Assembly (NCBI GenBank): GCA_910588225.1 | Contig: CAJUQT010000009.1 | Coordinates: 31,834-95,833, forward strand | Direction of reading: 5' to 3' | Length of the DNA stretch: 64,000 nt | From: an uncultured Acetatifactor sp. | GTDB lineage: Bacteria > Bacillota > Clostridia > Lachnospirales > Lachnospiraceae | Part shown: piece by piece, positions 33,377-42,220 of the stretch | Layout: each line of letters begins with the position of its first letter | Position numbering within the stretch: the stretch's first letter is position 1 | Notes under the pieces: generated by a model | What the model was told of the DNA's origin: nothing | Database searches by the model: none | What the model saw: only the letters and a program-made list of their open reading frames with translations | Made by a program: the position numbers and the translations under genes

Positions 33377-34217
33377 TTACAATTTCTCCGGCCATTTTAG
33401 GCTTATTCATGGTATAGATATGGATATTGTTCACACCGTTTTCCTGAAGATCGCAAATCTGACGAATTGCGTAGTCGATTCCGGCCTTCCGCATTTCCTC
33501 CCGGTTATCTCCATATGTGGCAAACAGATCGGAAAGTGCCTTCGGCACGCTGGAACCGGATAGCTTGACGGTGGTGCCTATCTGTCTGGCTGTGATGATG
33601 GGCATGACGCCGGCGCAGATGGGAATGGTAATTCCCTTTTTATCAGCCTTTTCCAGGAAAGAATAGAAATAATCATTGTCAAAAAAAAGCTGACTGATAA
33701 AAAATTCGGCGCCTGCTTTCTGCTTTTTGAGCAGATTGTTCAGATCGGATTCCATGCTGAAGCTTTCGTAATGCTTTTCCGGATAGCATGCACCTGACAG
33801 GTGCAGCTGTGTATTCTTCTGTAAGAACTGCATCATATCGCTGGCATGAGTAAAGTCCCGGCTCATATACTGTTCGTCGGTCATGTCCCCGGGCCTGTCG
33901 CCCCGCAGAGCCAGCACATAATCTATATTGGCTTCTTTTAACTTCTCTGCTATGCCGAGTAAATCTTCTTTTTTACTTCCCACACATGTCATATGCGCAA
34001 TGGTATCGATTCCCAGCGTATTTTGAATATAGGAGGCAAGCTCCACGGTTTTGCCGGAGCGACTTCCACCGGCGCCGTAAGTGACGCTGATAAAGTCCGG
34101 TTCCAGCTTTCCCAGCGCATTCAGCACATCGAAAGCGGCTTCAAATTCCCCGTCCTTCTTCGGGGGAAATACTTCAAAGGAAAGGGTTCGTTTCTGTTCA
34201 AACATATCCTGCAGCAT
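33360..34217 (-). CDS. metF: Methylenetetrahydrofolate reductase
   Basis: A 285-residue FAD-binding TIM barrel that makes 5-methyl-THF. Motifs: LSFEVFPPKKDGEF with the catalytic Glu, FISVTYGAGGS, and VLALRGDRPGD. Full length. It starts the two-gene minus-strand operon with the acyltransferase and is divergent from the MoxR gene. Confidence 0.96.
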   Translation of the reverse strand: MLQDMFEQKRTLSFEVFPPKKDGEFEAAFDVLNALGKLEPDFISVTYGAGGSRSGKTVELASYIQNTLGIDTIAHMTCVGSKKEDLLGIAEKLKEANIDYVLALRGDRPGDMTDEQYMSRDFTHASDMMQFLQKNTQLHLSGACYPEKHYESFSMESDLNNLLKKQKAGAEFFISQLFFDNDYFYSFLEKADKKGITIPICAGVMPIITARQIGTTVKLSGSSVPKALSDLFATYGDNREEMRKAGIDYAIRQICDLQENGVNNIHIYTMNKPKMAGEIVNAIYR

Positions 34218-34271
34218 AAGTAATTCGCCTTTCGTCTGTCTCGTCAGTTTATTGATTTCCTTAGTTTAGGC

Positions 34272-34300
34272 TTGATTTTACAGCGATAATATCGTAACAT
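34272..34300 (+). promoter_or_regulatory. Promoter of the MoxR/VWA operon
   Basis: TTGATT (34272-34277) and TAACAT (34295-34300), 17-bp spacer. It overlaps the divergent metF promoter. Confidence 0.6.
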
Positions 34301-34319
34301 AAAAAGGACTTAATTTCAA
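34291..34319 (-). promoter_or_regulatory. Promoter of metF
   Basis: Minus strand TTGAAA (34319-34314) and TACGAT (34296-34291), 17-bp spacer. The -10 overlaps the -10 of the opposite promoter. Confidence 0.5.
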
Positions 34320-34330
34320 GGGAAAGGTGT

Positions 34331-35158
34331 GTGGAACAAATGGGACAGCAGGGATTTCAGGGGACGGGAGAATATGTGGCCAGCCAGGAGCTGATGGCCA
34401 GTGTGAATATTGCAGTTGCGCTGAAAAAGCCGCTTTTAATCAAGGGAGAGCCGGGGACCGGCAAGACAATGCTGGCGGAGGCTGTGGCAAAGGCGCTGGG
34501 AAAGAGGCTGATTGTCTGGAATATCAAGTCAACCACCAAAGCCCAGGAAGGATTGTATGTGTATGATACCATACAGCGGCTTTATGACGGGCAGTTTGGA
34601 GAGGAAGGTGTCAATGACATAGCACGCTATATCAAGCTGGGCAAGCTGGGAGAGGCCTTTGACAGCGATGAGCAGGTGGTGCTTCTGATTGATGAGATAG
34701 ATAAGGCGGATTTGGAATTCCCCAATGACCTTCTGTGGGAGCTGGATCAGATGGAATTCTATATCAACGAGACGAAGAGAACCGTAAAAGCAAAGCAGCG
34801 TCCTATTGTAATCATTACTTCCAATGCGGAAAAAGAGCTGCCGGACGCTTTTTTGCGCCGCTGCATTTTCCATTATATTGATTTCCCGGACAGAGAATTG
34901 ATGGAAGAAATTGTCCGGGTGCATTATCCGGATGTGGAAGAGAACCTGCTGAAAAATGCAATGGAAGTGTTCTACAATATTCGCGCTATCCGGGATATCC
35001 GCAAGAAGCCCAGTACCTCCGAGCTTATTGACTGGATTAATGCTTTGCAGATCGGCGGAATTCCGGCGGATACCATCCGTAAGGCTCTGCCTTTTGTGGG
35101 TGTGGTGGTGAAAAAAGATGAGGATTTACAGCTGGTGCGGAGTGAGCCGAGTCTGTAG
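34331..35158 (+). CDS. MoxR family AAA ATPase
   Basis: A 275-residue ATPase: Walker A GEPGTGKTMLAEAVA near residue 40, Walker B VVLLIDEIDKAD near 118, sensor-type VIITSNAEKELPDAFLRRC near 160. Such ATPases act as chaperone-like partners of von Willebrand A proteins, one of which follows at 35335. The start is GTG 34331 or ATG 34340; the AAAGG site gives no clear preference. Confidence 0.94.
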   Translation: MEQMGQQGFQGTGEYVASQELMASVNIAVALKKPLLIKGEPGTGKTMLAEAVAKALGKRLIVWNIKSTTKAQEGLYVYDTIQRLYDGQFGEEGVNDIARYIKLGKLGEAFDSDEQVVLLIDEIDKADLEFPNDLLWELDQMEFYINETKRTVKAKQRPIVIITSNAEKELPDAFLRRCIFHYIDFPDRELMEEIVRVHYPDVEENLLKNAMEVFYNIRAIRDIRKKPSTSELIDWINALQIGGIPADTIRKALPFVGVVVKKDEDLQLVRSEPSL

Positions 35159-35334
35159 AGAGTGGAAATGGCGTTGGAAAAAGCATTTAGAACAGATTTC
35201 CGGAGCATATAAAGGGAGACAGTCATTTGTATAAAGGCACAGAGGCAGGATTAGCGGCTGTAAAGAGAAAGGATTGAAACGGCTATGATGTATCGGAGCC
35301 GGACTACAAAAACAGGAAAGGTAAGAATCACGAT

Positions 35335-36537
35335 ATGTTCATAAAATTTTTTGAAGCCTTGCGGGAAAAAGGACTTCGCGTGACCCTGGGAGAGTGGCTG
35401 ACCTTTCAGAAGGCACTGGACAGGGGGCTTTGCGGTAATTCTCTGACACAGTTCTATTACACAGCCCGCATGATTCTGGTCAAGAGCGAGACCGATTTCG
35501 ACAAGTTTGACATGGCTTTTGACGAATGCTTTCGAGCGGCTCAGAGGGAGACAGAAGTGGGAAAGGAAATGCTCCGCTGGCTGGACAAGTCGGATATGAT
35601 GGAGCTGGCCCACGAGGAGGCCAGAAACCATCTGAACCAGACAGAGGATTTGCAGATAGACAAAGAGGATGTGGAAGAGAAGTTCCGCCAGCGCCTGAAG
35701 GACCAGGACAGCGAGCACAACGGCGGAAGCTTCTGGATTGGTACTATGGGCAAGACCTCCTTCGGCAATACGGGCGGAAATGTAGGCGGTGTGCGCGTGG
35801 GTGGCAAGACCGGTTATCAGTCTGCCTTTGCGGTAGTAGGTGCCCGGAAATACAGAGATTTCAGAGATGACAGGGTATTGGACAACAGGCAGTTCCAGAT
35901 GGCATTCCGCAAGCTTCGACAGTTTTCCAGCAGATTGGACATTCCGGAGACAGAACTGGACATTGATGGAACGGTGAATAAAACCTGTAACAACGGCGGC
36001 TGCCTGCAGATTGTCATGCAGAAGCCCCGGAAAAATGCGGTAAAGCTGCTTCTGCTGATGGATTCCGGAGGTACTATGATTCCCTTCAGCAATCTGCTGA
36101 ACGATTTGTTCCAGGCCGTACACAAGTCCAATCATTACAAAGATGTGAAGACCTACTATTTTCATAACTGTATCTACAACAAGCTGTACAAGACGCCGGA
36201 ATGTGAAAACGGAGACTGGATTGACACGGAATGGATGTTCCGCAATGTAGGCAGTGATTACAAAGTAATCATAGTGGGCGACGCGGCCATGGCACCGGAA
36301 GAGCTTTATTCCGACACAGGCAATTACCGGGGGCCCAACGGCGGACTTTCCGGCTATGAATGGCTTCAGCTGGTGAAAAAGAAATATAAAAAGGTGGTAT
36401 GGCTGAATCCGAAGATGGCACCGGGCCGGGCCCCCTGGAGAGAGGCGGAGACAGCGGTAAAGGAACTGTTCCCCATGTACAAGCTGACGGTGGACGGGCT
36501 GAATCAGGCTATGGTGAAGCTGATGGTAAACCGGTAA
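35335..36537 (+). CDS. VWA domain protein, CoxE-like, MoxR partner
   Basis: A 400-residue cytoplasmic protein. The N-terminal half (TLGEWLTFQKALDRGL, ARMILVKSETDFDKFD) is typical of CoxE-like proteins; the C-terminal VWA domain has the metal-site segment LLLMDSGGTM near 245 and DAAMAPEEL near 320. It is paired with the MoxR ATPase 176 bp upstream. Its biological target is unknown. The 35159-35334 gap shows no gene. Confidence 0.9.
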   Translation: MFIKFFEALREKGLRVTLGEWLTFQKALDRGLCGNSLTQFYYTARMILVKSETDFDKFDMAFDECFRAAQRETEVGKEMLRWLDKSDMMELAHEEARNHLNQTEDLQIDKEDVEEKFRQRLKDQDSEHNGGSFWIGTMGKTSFGNTGGNVGGVRVGGKTGYQSAFAVVGARKYRDFRDDRVLDNRQFQMAFRKLRQFSSRLDIPETELDIDGTVNKTCNNGGCLQIVMQKPRKNAVKLLLLMDSGGTMIPFSNLLNDLFQAVHKSNHYKDVKTYYFHNCIYNKLYKTPECENGDWIDTEWMFRNVGSDYKVIIVGDAAMAPEELYSDTGNYRGPNGGLSGYEWLQLVKKKYKKVVWLNPKMAPGRAPWREAETAVKELFPMYKLTVDGLNQAMVKLMVNR

Positions 36538-36664
36538 CGCAGTGCTCTTCTCATGGAATGTTATGCCCACGATAGGCGACATGGCGGAAAGTGTGTTTAT
36601 GAGGAAAATATTATGTGTGATTGGGAAGCAGGCAGCAGATATGATATACGTTTTTCTGTAAAGA

Positions 36665-36692
36665 TTGCAAGCTTGTAAAGGTGTTATAAAAT
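36665..36692 (+). promoter_or_regulatory. Promoter of tyrS
   Basis: TTGCAA (36665-36670) and TAAAAT (36687-36692), 16-bp spacer. No T-box AGGGTGG core was found in 36538-36786, so tyrS seems not to be T-box regulated; otherwise the gap holds nothing recognisable. Confidence 0.55.
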
Positions 36693-36786
36693 AATAATGG
36701 ATTGGTACACATTTCTTTATGATAAAAGAATCAAATAAAAGTGAAAGAAAGAGATCATGAGATAAAGAAAGGTATGGAGAATCAAA

Positions 36787-38019
36787 ATGACAGTATTTGA
36801 AGAATTAAAGGCAAGGGGACTGCTGGCGCAGCTTACCGACGAAGAAGAAATCAAAGAATTAATCAATAATGGGAAGGCCACCTTCTATATTGGCTTTGAT
36901 CCCACGGCAGACAGTCTCCATGTGGGGCATTTCATGGCACTGTGCCTGATGAAACGTCTGCAGATGGCCGGGAACAAACCTATTGCCCTGATCGGCGGCG
37001 GCACAGGCATGATAGGGGATCCCTCGGGGAGAAGCGACCTGCGGACCATGATGACAAAGGAGACCATTGAGCATAACTGCGAATGCTTTAAAAAGCAGAT
37101 GAGCCGTTTTATAGAATTCGCCGAAGATAAGGCGCTGATGGTGAACAATGCGGACTGGCTTCTGGATTTGAATTATATTGAATTTATTCGTGACATTGGA
37201 GTGCACTTTTCCGTGAACAGAATGCTGACTGCAGAGTGCTACAAACAGCGCATGGAGAAGGGGCTGAGCTTCCTGGAATTCAATTACATGATCATGCAGA
37301 GCTATGATTTTCTGAAACTGTATGAAAATTATGGCTGTAATATGCAGTTCGGAGGGGATGATCAGTGGAGCAATATGCTGGGCGGAACGGAGCTGATCCG
37401 CCGCAAGCTGGGCAGGGACGCCTATGCCATGACCATCACGCTGCTTTTGAATTCAGAGGGAAAGAAGATGGGCAAGACTCAGAAGGGAGCTGTTTGGCTT
37501 GATCCCAACAAGACCTCTCCTTTTGAATTCTATCAGTATTGGAGAAATGTTGCAGATGCAGATGTGCTGAAATGTATGCGTATGCTGACCTTTCTGCCCA
37601 TAGAGCAGATTGACGAGATGGATAAGTGGGAGGGCAGCCAGTTGAACCAGGCGAAGGAAATCCTGGCCTTTGAGCTGACGAAGCTGGTGCACGGAGAGGA
37701 AGAGGCGCAGACAGCACAGGAAAGCGCGCGCCGGCTGTTCGGCGGCGCCGCGGCCGGGACGGATTTCGAGATGCCCACCTGTGAGCTGGCGGACAGCGAT
37801 TTCCAGAACGGTACCATAGACATTCTGGGAATCCTGGTAAAAGCAGGTCTGACCGCTTCCCGCTCCGAGGCGAGACGTGCCGTGGAACAGGGCGGCGTCA
37901 CCGTGGACGGAGAGAAAGTAAGTGATGTCAAGACAGTTTATCATCCTGAACAGTTTGACGGAGAGGGCATTGTGGTCAGACGTGGGAAGAAGAACTATAA
38001 GAGAGTGAAAATGGGGTGA
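36787..38019 (+). CDS. tyrS: Tyrosyl-tRNA synthetase
   Basis: A 410-residue class I synthetase charging tRNA-Tyr. HIGH-type motif HVGH near residue 43 (DSLHVGHFMAL), tyrosine-site GGDDQWSNM, KMSKS-type loop KKMGKT, and a C-terminal S4-like RNA-binding domain (ASRSEARRAVEQGGVTVDGE). Full length, with GGAGA before ATG 36787. Confidence 0.98.
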   Translation: MTVFEELKARGLLAQLTDEEEIKELINNGKATFYIGFDPTADSLHVGHFMALCLMKRLQMAGNKPIALIGGGTGMIGDPSGRSDLRTMMTKETIEHNCECFKKQMSRFIEFAEDKALMVNNADWLLDLNYIEFIRDIGVHFSVNRMLTAECYKQRMEKGLSFLEFNYMIMQSYDFLKLYENYGCNMQFGGDDQWSNMLGGTELIRRKLGRDAYAMTITLLLNSEGKKMGKTQKGAVWLDPNKTSPFEFYQYWRNVADADVLKCMRMLTFLPIEQIDEMDKWEGSQLNQAKEILAFELTKLVHGEEEAQTAQESARRLFGGAAAGTDFEMPTCELADSDFQNGTIDILGILVKAGLTASRSEARRAVEQGGVTVDGEKVSDVKTVYHPEQFDGEGIVVRRGKKNYKRVKMG

Positions 38020-38033
38020 AGACAGGTTGAAGG

Positions 38034-38282
38034 ATGCTGTTTAATTCCTATATTTTTATATTATTTTTTCTTCCGCTGACATTTTTTTAATATTTTGGAC
38101 TGAATTATCTACAGCGGGAGATAGAAGCAAAAATTGTGTTAATTGCCATGTCTCTCTGGTTTTATGCATATTTTCATATGAGTTATCTGGTAATTATATT
38201 GTGCAGTGTCCTGGTGAATTACGTGATCAGCCGCCTGCTTATTAATGAAAAAAGCCCTGTTTGGATCATCCCGGACGATTAA
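38034..38282 (+). pseudogene. N-terminal remnant of an MBOAT (AlgI/DltB-like) O-acyltransferase
   Basis: Read from ATG 38034 the frame gives a hydrophobic N-terminus (MLFNSYIFILFFLPLTFF), an in-frame TAA after 18 codons, then YFGLN, IAMSLWFYAYFHMSYLVII and LVNYVISRLL up to TAA 38280-38282. This matches the first ~80 residues of MBOAT polysaccharide acetyltransferases. The remaining ~400 residues are absent. The region is much more AT-rich than its flanks. A dead gene truncated by deletion and a nonsense mutation. Confidence 0.7.
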
Positions 38283-38356
38283 GGGAAAATGGTAGGTTAC
38301 TACTCTGGCAAAAGTGTGGTATACTCTGGGAGAAGGGACAGAAGGGAGGACAGCCT

Positions 38357-39115
38357 ATGGATTATCAGGAATTATTGCGGAAACGGGATGCTTATCAGGA
38401 AGGAAAGCATCTCATACCGGAGCTGACCATTGCCAGCTATGAGCGGACGTTTGAGATAGAATATACCCATCATTCCACAGCCATAGAGGGGAATACTCTA
38501 ACGCTGATGGAGACAAAGCTGGTGCTGGAGGACGGGATCAGCGTGGGCGGCAAGAACCTGCGGGAGATCTATGAACAGGTGAACCACCAGAAAGCATTCC
38601 GATATGTGAAGAACCGTATCGAGGAAGGGGGCGTCCTGGATGAAAAGGCTGTCAAGGATATCCATGCCATGCTGATGGAAAATATCCTGGTAGGCGGAGT
38701 CTACCGGAATGTAGATGTATACATTTCTGGCGCACAGCATACACCACCCTCCCCCAATGAGATGTACCGGCAGATAAAAGATTTCTATGTGAATCTGGGC
38801 TGGAAGGGACAGCAGCTGAACCTGATTGAGCTGGCGGCATGGACCCATGGAGAGTTTGTAAAGATTCATCCATTTCCGGACGGTAACGGCAGAACCGCCA
38901 GGCTCATCATGAACTATCAGCTGATGACAAAAGGCTTTGCGCCCATATCCATTGCAAAGGAGAACCGTCTGAACTACTTTAATGCGTTGGAAGCCTATGC
39001 GGTGGAGGGGAATATCGCACCGTTTGCGGAGATGCTCGCGGAGCTGGAGGAAGTACAGCTTGACCGGTATCTTGCTATGATCGAACAGGCCCAGGGAATG
39101 AGCCAGCAGTTCTAA
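38357..39115 (+). CDS. Fic family protein, self-inhibited type
   Basis: A 252-residue Fic enzyme, which usually AMPylates a target protein. The active motif HPFPDGNGRTAR has His171. An N-terminal inhibitory helix STAIEGNTL (about residues 39-47) supplies the Glu that blocks ATP, i.e. a class II arrangement. ATG 38357 is preceded by GGGAGG; a longer frame to 38261 lacks a site. No antitoxin gene is adjacent, fitting the internal inhibitor. Confidence 0.92.
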   Translation: MDYQELLRKRDAYQEGKHLIPELTIASYERTFEIEYTHHSTAIEGNTLTLMETKLVLEDGISVGGKNLREIYEQVNHQKAFRYVKNRIEEGGVLDEKAVKDIHAMLMENILVGGVYRNVDVYISGAQHTPPSPNEMYRQIKDFYVNLGWKGQQLNLIELAAWTHGEFVKIHPFPDGNGRTARLIMNYQLMTKGFAPISIAKENRLNYFNALEAYAVEGNIAPFAEMLAELEEVQLDRYLAMIEQAQGMSQQF

Positions 39116-39146
39116 AACAGGATTATAAAAAATTTAGAAGCAGGAA

Positions 39147-39178
39147 GCGTCAGATGTGAAAAGCGTCTGGCGTTTTTT
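39147..39178 (+). terminator. Terminator of the fic gene
   Basis: CGTCAGA (39148-39154) pairs with TCTGGCG (39166-39172), followed by six T. Confidence 0.8.
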
Positions 39179-39217
39179 CGTGCAACCGCCCTTATGTATT
39201 AAACGTGAAGTTCCCCA

Positions 39218-39246
39218 TTGCCATAATGCCCAATTCGGAGTACAAT
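39218..39246 (+). promoter_or_regulatory. Promoter of recD2-nth
   Basis: TTGCCA (39218-39223) and TACAAT (39241-39246), 17-bp spacer. Confidence 0.7.
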
Positions 39247-39292
39247 AAACAGGAATCTGATACTTGAGGCAAAAAGACAGGGAGCATGACGA

Positions 39293-41470
39293 ATGACAAA
39301 AATTCGCTGCGTTGTTGAGAGAATTACATACCAGAATCCGGAAAACGGATATTCCGTTTTAAAAGTGCATGTAAAAGGATACGAAGAGCTGGTCACAGTG
39401 GTGGGAAACCTTCTGGATGCCAGTGTGGGATCGGTTCTTCTGATAGACGGCGACTGGAAAGTGGATTCCAGATACGGACGTCAGTTTATGGCGGTAAAGT
39501 GGGAGGAAACACTTCCGGCAACCGTTTACGGTATGGAAAAATATCTGGGCAGCGGACTGATTAAAGGCGTGGGACCGCAATATGCGAAGAGAATCGTACA
39601 GAGATTCGGCATTGATACCTTTCAGGTGATTGAAGAAAATATTCAGATTCTCATGGAAGTGCCGGGAATCGGAAATAAGCGGATCCGGATGATTGCGGAG
39701 AGCTGGGAAAGGCAAAAAGAAGTAAAAAATGTCATGCTTTTTTTACAGGAACATGGTGTCAGCACTGCCTTTGCCGCTAAAATATACAGACAATACGGAA
39801 ATGAAAGCATAGAAAAAATGCAAGAAAATCCGTTTCGGCTGGCGGATGATATCTGGGGAATCGGGTTTAAAACAGCTGACAGCATCGGGGAGAAGTTGGG
39901 CTTTGGAAAGGAGGCATATGTCCGGCTGCGGAGCGGTATTATGTATACACTGAGCGAACTGGCGGATAACGGACATGTCTATGCGGAAAAAGAACAGTTG
40001 GTCGGCAAAGCATCGGAACTGCTGGAGGCGGAAGAAGGCTGTGTCGTAATGACTATGGATCAGATGCTGAAAGATAAGGACTTGATACAAGAGGAAAATG
40101 CCATATACCTTCCGCCTTTTTATTATGCGGAAATCGGTACGGCAGGCAAACTGAAAAAGCTGGCTGCCGTACCGGCAGGGGACAGATTATGGACACGGCT
40201 GGCCAAAGCGCGTATGGAGACGGGAAATTCAGAGCTTTCTGTGGATGTAGGCAGAATCGAGGAAGCGGTGGGGATGCGGTATGACAAAATCCAGGCGGAT
40301 GCAATCCGGAAGGCGGCTATGGCAAAAGTGATGGTGCTGACAGGTGGTCCGGGTACCGGCAAAACCACCACCACCCAGGGGATTATTGCCGCTTATCGGG
40401 CCTATGGTCTGAACATTCTGCTGGCAGCGCCCACAGGCAGGGCTGCAAAGCGGATGACGGAGACAACCGGCCTGGAAGCGAAGACACTGCACAGACTTTT
40501 GGAATGTAAGCCTCCGGAGGGATACGGAAAAAATGAAGAAAATCCTTTGGAGGGAGATGTCCTGATTGTGGACGAGTGTTCCATGATTGATATTATATTG
40601 ATGAATTCTCTGATGAAGGCGGTCCCTGCGAACATGCGCCTGATTCTGGTGGGAGATATCGACCAGCTGCCTTCTGTGGGTGCGGGAAATGTGCTGCGGG
40701 ATATCATTGATTCGGAGTGTTTTCCGGTGATTCGGCTGACCAGGATTTTCCGGCAGGCACAGGAGAGCAGAATTATTATGAATGCCCACAGAATCAATGC
40801 CGGCCGTATGCCTGACCTTTCCAACGGCAGGCGTGCAGATTTTTTCTTTGTGGAAAAAGAAGAGCCGGAGGAGGCGGTGGATGAGATTGTGGAACTGGTG
40901 AAAAATAAACTTCCGCAATATTATGATATTCCGTCTTCTGCGATACAGGTGCTGACCCCCATGCAGAAAGGCATTGTGGGGGCCACCAACTTGAATCTGG
41001 CACTGCAGGAGGCCATAAATCCTCAGGGTGAAAGCCTAAGAAGGAGCGGTTTTGCCTACCGTCCGGGAGACAAGGTTATGCAGATAAAAAATAATTATGA
41101 CAGGGAAGTTTTTAACGGAGATATCGGAGTCATTGACAGGGTGGATTTGACAGATCGTGTCCTGACAGTGGACTTTGAAGGTCGTAAAATCTGTTATGAA
41201 GTCTCAGAGCTGGACGAGTTGGTGCATGCTTATGCGGTTACCATACATAAGGCGCAGGGATCGGAATACAGCATTGTAGTTATGCCAGTACTGATGAATC
41301 ATTTTGTTATGCTGCAGCGGAATCTGATTTATACCGGAATTACCAGAGCGAAGAAAATTCTGGTTATCGTAGGTACGAAAAAAGCTCTTTCCTATGCGGT
41401 AAAAAATGTGACAGTGACGAAACGAAATACAATGCTTAGAGAACGGCTGAACGGTTCGGGACCTGTCTGA
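39293..41470 (+). CDS. recD2: RecD2 family ATP-dependent DNA helicase
   Basis: A 725-residue 5'-3' SF1B helicase. The N-terminal OB-like region (VVERITYQNPENGYSVLKVHVKG) and helix-hairpin-helix domain (GVGPQYAKRIVQRFG) mark RecD2 rather than RecBCD RecD. Walker A VLTGGPGTGKTTTT is near 350, Walker B VLIVDECSMID near 424, and the C-terminal UvrD-like end has YAVTIHKAQGSEY. It aids replication-fork repair. The stop lies inside a palindromic repeat. Confidence 0.97.
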   Translation: MTKIRCVVERITYQNPENGYSVLKVHVKGYEELVTVVGNLLDASVGSVLLIDGDWKVDSRYGRQFMAVKWEETLPATVYGMEKYLGSGLIKGVGPQYAKRIVQRFGIDTFQVIEENIQILMEVPGIGNKRIRMIAESWERQKEVKNVMLFLQEHGVSTAFAAKIYRQYGNESIEKMQENPFRLADDIWGIGFKTADSIGEKLGFGKEAYVRLRSGIMYTLSELADNGHVYAEKEQLVGKASELLEAEEGCVVMTMDQMLKDKDLIQEENAIYLPPFYYAEIGTAGKLKKLAAVPAGDRLWTRLAKARMETGNSELSVDVGRIEEAVGMRYDKIQADAIRKAAMAKVMVLTGGPGTGKTTTTQGIIAAYRAYGLNILLAAPTGRAAKRMTETTGLEAKTLHRLLECKPPEGYGKNEENPLEGDVLIVDECSMIDIILMNSLMKAVPANMRLILVGDIDQLPSVGAGNVLRDIIDSECFPVIRLTRIFRQAQESRIIMNAHRINAGRMPDLSNGRRADFFFVEKEEPEEAVDEIVELVKNKLPQYYDIPSSAIQVLTPMQKGIVGATNLNLALQEAINPQGESLRRSGFAYRPGDKVMQIKNNYDREVFNGDIGVIDRVDLTDRVLTVDFEGRKICYEVSELDELVHAYAVTIHKAQGSEYSIVVMPVLMNHFVMLQRNLIYTGITRAKKILVIVGTKKALSYAVKNVTVTKRNTMLRERLNGSGPV

Positions 41471-41484
41471 ACTGTTACGACAGG
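41450..41484 (+). repeat. Dispersed palindromic repeat, copy at the recD2 stop
   Basis: AACGGTTC (41450-41457) pairs with GAACTGTT (41469-41476); alternatively CCTGTC (41462-41467) pairs with GACAGG (41479-41484). It contains the recD2 stop TGA (41468-41470) and is closely related to 26349-26376, where a stop codon occupies the same position. Confidence 0.6.
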
Positions 41485-41506
41485 CTATGAGGAAGGAGAA
41501 ACACAA

Positions 41507-42145
41507 ATGACAAGAAAACAACGCGCACTGGAAATTATTGACAGACTTAAAAAGGAATATCCGGCTGCCGACTGTACTCTGGATTACGATCAGGCCTGGA
41601 AGCTTCTGGTGAGCGTGCGGCTCGCCGCCCAATGCACGGATGCAAGAGTGAATGTGGTGGTGGAAAAGCTGTATGAGAAATTCCCGGATGTCAATGCCCT
41701 GGCGGAAGCACCGGTGGAGGAGATAGAGAAAATCGTACATCCCTGCGGACTGGGGAACAGTAAGTCCAGAGATATCAGTGCCTGCATGAAAGTGCTTCGG
41801 GATGAATATGACGGGAAAGTGCCGGAGGATTTTGACAAACTGCTGGCTTTGCCAGGTGTTGGCAGAAAAAGTGCCAATCTCATTATGGGAGACGTCTTCG
41901 GGAAGCCGGCTATCGTCACAGATACCCATTGCATTCGGCTGGTGAACAGAATGGGACTGGTAGATGGCATCAAGGAACCTGGGAAGGTGGAAAAGGCACT
42001 CTGGAAAATCATTCCGCCGGCAGAAGGAAATGATTTCTGCCATCGTCTGGTGAACCATGGCAGGGATGTCTGCACAGCGCGGACAAAGCCATACTGTGAC
42101 AGATGTTGTCTGCAGGATATCTGTAAAAAGGTCGGTGTGGAGTAA
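41507..42145 (+). CDS. nth: Endonuclease III
   Basis: A 212-residue bifunctional DNA glycosylase/AP lyase for oxidised pyrimidines. The helix-hairpin-helix LPGVGRKSANLI carries the catalytic Lys, VTDTHCIR the catalytic Asp, and a C-terminal [4Fe-4S] motif is seen in CTARTKPYCDRCCLQDIC. It follows recD2 by 36 bp, probably co-transcribed as a DNA repair unit. Confidence 0.97.
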   Translation: MTRKQRALEIIDRLKKEYPAADCTLDYDQAWKLLVSVRLAAQCTDARVNVVVEKLYEKFPDVNALAEAPVEEIEKIVHPCGLGNSKSRDISACMKVLRDEYDGKVPEDFDKLLALPGVGRKSANLIMGDVFGKPAIVTDTHCIRLVNRMGLVDGIKEPGKVEKALWKIIPPAEGNDFCHRLVNHGRDVCTARTKPYCDRCCLQDICKKVGVE

Positions 42146-42220
42146 AAATGTCCGTGGATTCTATCTCCAGCGCCAATGGAATATAGATTATTGTAAAAAT
42201 CTTTGTTTCAGGAGCAGAGT

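Noticed and set aside
35251..36582. 443-codon minus-strand frame
   Set aside because: Antisense shadow of the VWA gene; no motifs or ribosome site.
36538..36786. T-box riboswitch before tyrS
   Set aside because: No AGGGTGG-type core, no specifier-loop arrangement and no terminator hairpin in the leader.
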